This document shows, piece by piece, positions 5,586 through 7,672 of a stretch of DNA of 7,672 bases (positions within the stretch are counted from its first letter, which is position 1; each line of letters begins with the position of its first letter). The translations under genes and the position numbers were made by a program. The notes below the pieces were generated by a model. The model was given only the letters and a program-made list of their open reading frames with translations, was not told where the DNA came from and searched no databases. This DNA is from DAOUAJ01 sp034433615. Lineage in GTDB: Bacteria > Chloroflexota > Anaerolineae > DUEN01. The DNA is taken from contig DAOUAJ010000113.1 of NCBI GenBank assembly GCA_034433615.1, forward strand, positions 1-7,672, in the 5' to 3' direction.

Positions 5586-6517
5586 GGTTGTTCCCCCTGT
5601 GTCTGCAAGCGTTTCATTGAGCCGTATAAGGCGATCAGCCGCGCAAAGACTTGGGGGTCGTAAAAAGAACACTCTCCGCGGCCGAAGGCCTTGGCCACCT
5701 CGACGCAGAAGCGGGCGGCCATCTCGATGTCCGTGATCTGGCTGGCCCCTGTGGCGCAACCGGGGACAGGTATCTCGGCCGTTAAGGCCACACCCACCAC
5801 GGGGGCGTCGGTGGCTGTGGCCGGCTGCATGATGCTGTTCAGGTGCGGGATGCCGTTGCCGTAAGGGGTGATGTCCTGGGTGGTGATGGGCAGCACCACA
5901 GGTGGCTGGCCGGTCACCACCGACATGAGGCGCAGAAGATCTGGGCTGACCTGCAGGATATATCCCTCTTTCACCGTGGGTGAGATGGCGAAACCTCGCC
6001 GGTTGATCACCCAGTTACCTCGGGTGGTGTCTATGGAGAGGATGGCATCCATGTCCGGGTGAACCTCGTAGCGGTTCATGGTGGTGATATCCACTGGCGA
6101 GCCCATGAAGGGCACGGGGTCGTGAGGCTGGGTCGGCGCGTTGGGACAGATGTGCGTGGCGACGATGACGTCACCGGGAAGCCGATCGCCGGCACGGGCC
6201 ATGTCCGCCAGCTTCAGAGCGCAGGCGATGGCGGTGATGGCGCCGTCAGCGTCGGACACCAGGCCGATAGCTATCGGTCTGGCGCCGATGCCCCCCAGCC
6301 GGCCAATGATGCCCAGGGTGGGCGCCTCCCCGCCGGCCTGTTTGCCCCCCGTGCCGGGGATCAGGACCCGCACGAAGTCGGTGCTGCTCTGCTCGCCCTG
6401 CACCGCGATCACCTCCGGCTGCAACCCTCGCTCCCGCAGCGCCACAGCGACGGTTTCTCCGTTGACCATGGCGCTGTCGAGGAGTTCATACGCTTCGATC
6501 GTCTGTTTCAAGGCCAT
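5582..6517 (-). CDS. DUF1177 family protein
   Basis: This 311-residue protein follows the DUF1177 family along its length. Features seen are STDFVRVLIPG (45-55), APTLGIIGRLGGIGARP (65-81), GLVSDADGA (85-93), GDVIVATHICPNAPTQPHDPVPFMGSP (115-141), GFAISPTVKEGYIL (175-188), TTQDITPYGNG (212-222) and VPGCATGAS (251-259). The reaction is unknown. The invariant Asp/His/Cys residues (Asp89, Asp91, His122, Cys124, His132) could form an active or metal site, which is speculation. No signal peptide or membrane helix is seen. I chose ATG at 6517 over GTG at 6523 because family members begin MALKQ and GAGGTG lies 5 bases before it, with the GTG overlapping that Shine-Dalgarno. It overlaps AroM by ATGA and follows DUF917 closely, consistent with one operon. 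Confidence 0.9.
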   Translation of the reverse strand: MALKQTIEAYELLDSAMVNGETVAVALRERGLQPEVIAVQGEQSSTDFVRVLIPGTGGKQAGGEAPTLGIIGRLGGIGARPIAIGLVSDADGAITAIACALKLADMARAGDRLPGDVIVATHICPNAPTQPHDPVPFMGSPVDITTMNRYEVHPDMDAILSIDTTRGNWVINRRGFAISPTVKEGYILQVSPDLLRLMSVVTGQPPVVLPITTQDITPYGNGIPHLNSIMQPATATDAPVVGVALTAEIPVPGCATGASQITDIEMAARFCVEVAKAFGRGECSFYDPQVFARLIALYGSMKRLQTQGEQP

Positions 6518-6522
6518 GTGCA

Positions 6523-6528
6523 CACCTC
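6523..6528 (-). promoter_or_regulatory. Shine-Dalgarno deciding the DUF1177 start
   Basis: GAGGTG on the minus strand, 5 bases before the ATG at 6517. It supports that ATG over the in-frame GTG at 6523, which would lie within the binding site itself. Confidence 0.7.
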
Positions 6529-6530
6529 AC

Positions 6531-6566
6531 ACGGAATACGGAGTACAGATGTATTGCGTATTCCGT
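6531..6566. repeat. Inverted repeat between DUF917 and DUF1177
   Basis: ACGGAATACG (6531-6540) and CGTATTCCGT (6557-6566) form a perfect 10-bp inverted repeat around 16 bases. The right arm ends on the first base of the DUF917 stop codon. On the minus strand the segment starts with tandem GGAATAC and GCAATAC heptamers, so it may be a decayed short tandem repeat that also folds. It lies a few bases before the DUF1177 Shine-Dalgarno and could modulate the relative expression of the two genes. Confidence 0.65.
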
Positions 6567-7669
6567 TACCCTCCGCTTTCCCCAGCGCGGTCGGCGAAAG
6601 CGTAGCGGATGAGTTCTTTGCCCACTGCTTGCTCGGCGGCCTGAAAGAGCTCGGGCCTACGCATGCCCGCGCCCAAGCGCAGCCGCTCTTTGGGCACACG
6701 GATGACCAGTAACTCCTGGCCTTGGTGAATTTCGGCCGAGGTCAGCGGCCGGGGTTCAGTAGCCGAGAGGGTGGCGATAAGGTCAGGGAAGGTGCCTAGC
6801 CGCCGGCCCTGGTGCTCCAGGGTCATGTACTCGTTCCAGAAGGTCAGCTCGTAGCCGCCTTCCAGCTCGAGCTGGCCCACGTCAAAGCCCCCTTCGCTGC
6901 GCAGGACAACATGCGTCACCTGAGCCTGGCAGATGACTTCACCTCTCAGCACCTGGCATACAGCTTCAGCCGCTTTCCGGGCATCGGCCGCACCCAACAG
7001 AGCCCGGCCCACCTCGATGGCCTGCTCCACAGCGCCAAGGGCAGCGTGTTGGCGGACATGGCTCACTGTAACCGGATTGCGGGCCACGGCCACCAGCCCG
7101 CCGGCTTCCACCGCCGCCTGGCGCACCGTCCTGGCCGCCGATGTGAGGCTGCCCTCGGCGTAAACGCGCAGGTGTCGGCCGGCGTCCGGATCGCCGCCTA
7201 CAGCCGCCTGCCGCGCTACGTAGCCAGGCACCGCATCCAGGCCCATCGCGCCCATCAGGCCCGTGGGATGAGCACGGCCATTGCAGGGTGCGTCTACCAC
7301 GGGTAACCCGGTGATGGCCGACTGCAGCCAGCCGTTGAGGGTGGCCATGCCACCGTTCTCGTTGGTAATGAGGCCGGCGACCGGCCGATCTAGATGGTTC
7401 AACAGGAGCTCCAGGGCCTGCACGTAGTGCATCGGCTCCAGGTACTGCTCGGCAGCCGAAGGAGCGCCTACTGCCGCCACCGTCACCAAGAGGGCCTGAT
7501 CATCCAACGCGTCCAGAGTTATTAACCGCGGCCGGCCCAGCTCCAGGGCCAATCGCCCCAGGCGCAAGCCTTCTTCAATAGCCCCGCCACCCCCGCCCCC
7601 CAGCACCGCACCGCCATAGGCCGCCGCCCGCACCGTCTCTGCATTCCCTCGCATATCTCCATTCCGCAT
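6566..7669 (-). CDS. DUF917 family protein (S-methyl-thiohydantoin desulfurase-like)
   Basis: This 367-residue protein matches DUF917, whose Pfam domains are now named after S-methyl-thiohydantoin desulfurase. Seen in order are the glycine-rich GGAVLGGGGGGAIEEG (19-34), ITNENGGMATLNG (101-113), VDAPCNGRAHPTGLMGAMGL (125-144), EGSLTSAARTVR (172-183), then a C-terminal domain with ELTFWNEYMTLE (274-285), FPDLIATLSATEPRPLTSAEIHQGQELLVIRVPK (294-327). Length is normal for the family. Family members are often found near hydantoinase, oxoprolinase or peptide-transport genes, which would lie beyond the right edge. Start: ATG at 7669 is only 3 bases from the window end, so it cannot be verified. ATG at 7654 is in frame and also plausible, because the bases before it look like an intergenic GGAATGC repeat. 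The product may be cytoplasmic. The actual substrate here is unknown. Confidence 0.87.
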   Translation of the reverse strand: MRNGDMRGNAETVRAAAYGGAVLGGGGGGAIEEGLRLGRLALELGRPRLITLDALDDQALLVTVAAVGAPSAAEQYLEPMHYVQALELLLNHLDRPVAGLITNENGGMATLNGWLQSAITGLPVVDAPCNGRAHPTGLMGAMGLDAVPGYVARQAAVGGDPDAGRHLRVYAEGSLTSAARTVRQAAVEAGGLVAVARNPVTVSHVRQHAALGAVEQAIEVGRALLGAADARKAAEAVCQVLRGEVICQAQVTHVVLRSEGGFDVGQLELEGGYELTFWNEYMTLEHQGRRLGTFPDLIATLSATEPRPLTSAEIHQGQELLVIRVPKERLRLGAGMRRPELFQAAEQAVGKELIRYAFADRAGESGG

Positions 7670-7672
7670 TCC

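Noticed and set aside
5586..5759. N-terminal extension of AroM by 58 residues
   Set aside because: The extension lies fully within DUF1177 coding sequence, is Arg/Gly-rich as expected for an out-of-frame reading, and the ATGA overlap start matches the family N-terminus.
6059..6712. Long plus-strand open frame of 217 codons
   Set aside because: It is antisense to DUF1177 and DUF917, which are both clear family matches. High GC makes long shadow frames common.
1..7672. CRISPR array, tRNA, rRNA, insertion sequence or transposase
   Set aside because: No regularly spaced direct repeats, no cloverleaf-like or rRNA sequence recognised, and no transposase-like protein on either strand.

Overview
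All seven protein-coding genes in this window lie on the minus strand. They form two blocks separated by one intergenic region of about 345 bases (4557-4901). The DNA is GC-rich. The gene families (DUF4058, tandem universal stress protein, large Lon-like S16 protease, DUF917/DUF1177/AroM) and the palindromic and dispersed repeats suggest an uncultured Chloroflexota (Anaerolineae-like) bacterium. This placement is an inference from gene content. There is no rRNA or tRNA here to test it.

Right block, transcribed right to left: a DUF917 (S-methyl-thiohydantoin desulfurase-like) gene, then a DUF1177 gene, then an AroM-family gene. DUF1177 and AroM overlap by ATGA. DUF917 and DUF1177 are separated by about 50 bases carrying an inverted repeat. 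AroM belongs to the Asp/Glu/hydantoin racemase-like superfamily and keeps two candidate cysteines. DUF917 proteins are linked to hydantoin-type compounds. The trio therefore looks like part of a catabolic module for small cyclic amide or amino-acid-derived substrates, with the rest probably beyond the right edge.

Intergenic region 4557-4901: it holds a dispersed repeat of the GTCATTCTGAGCG type, a near-consensus sigma-70 promoter on the minus strand (TTGACT, 17 bases, TATAAT) and a predicted leader of about 190 nt. The leader contains a perfect 13-bp long-range inverted repeat. The promoter should drive the left block.

Left block, transcribed right to left: an 805-residue Lon-like AAA/S16 protease (GTG start, strong Shine-Dalgarno), a two-domain universal stress protein starting 6 bases after it, a truncated nucleotidyltransferase, and a DUF4058 protein. 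The protease and stress protein form a plausible stress or protein-quality unit. The nucleotidyltransferase keeps its N-terminal active-site region but stops shortly after entering a palindromic repeat, which supplies its last codons. A near-identical hairpin lies just past the DUF4058 gene, so DUF4058 is bracketed by two copies. The most unusual features are this repeat-capped gene fragment, the hairpin-bracketed DUF4058 gene, the structured protease leader and the DUF917-DUF1177-AroM module. I found no clear evidence of a wholly new system.
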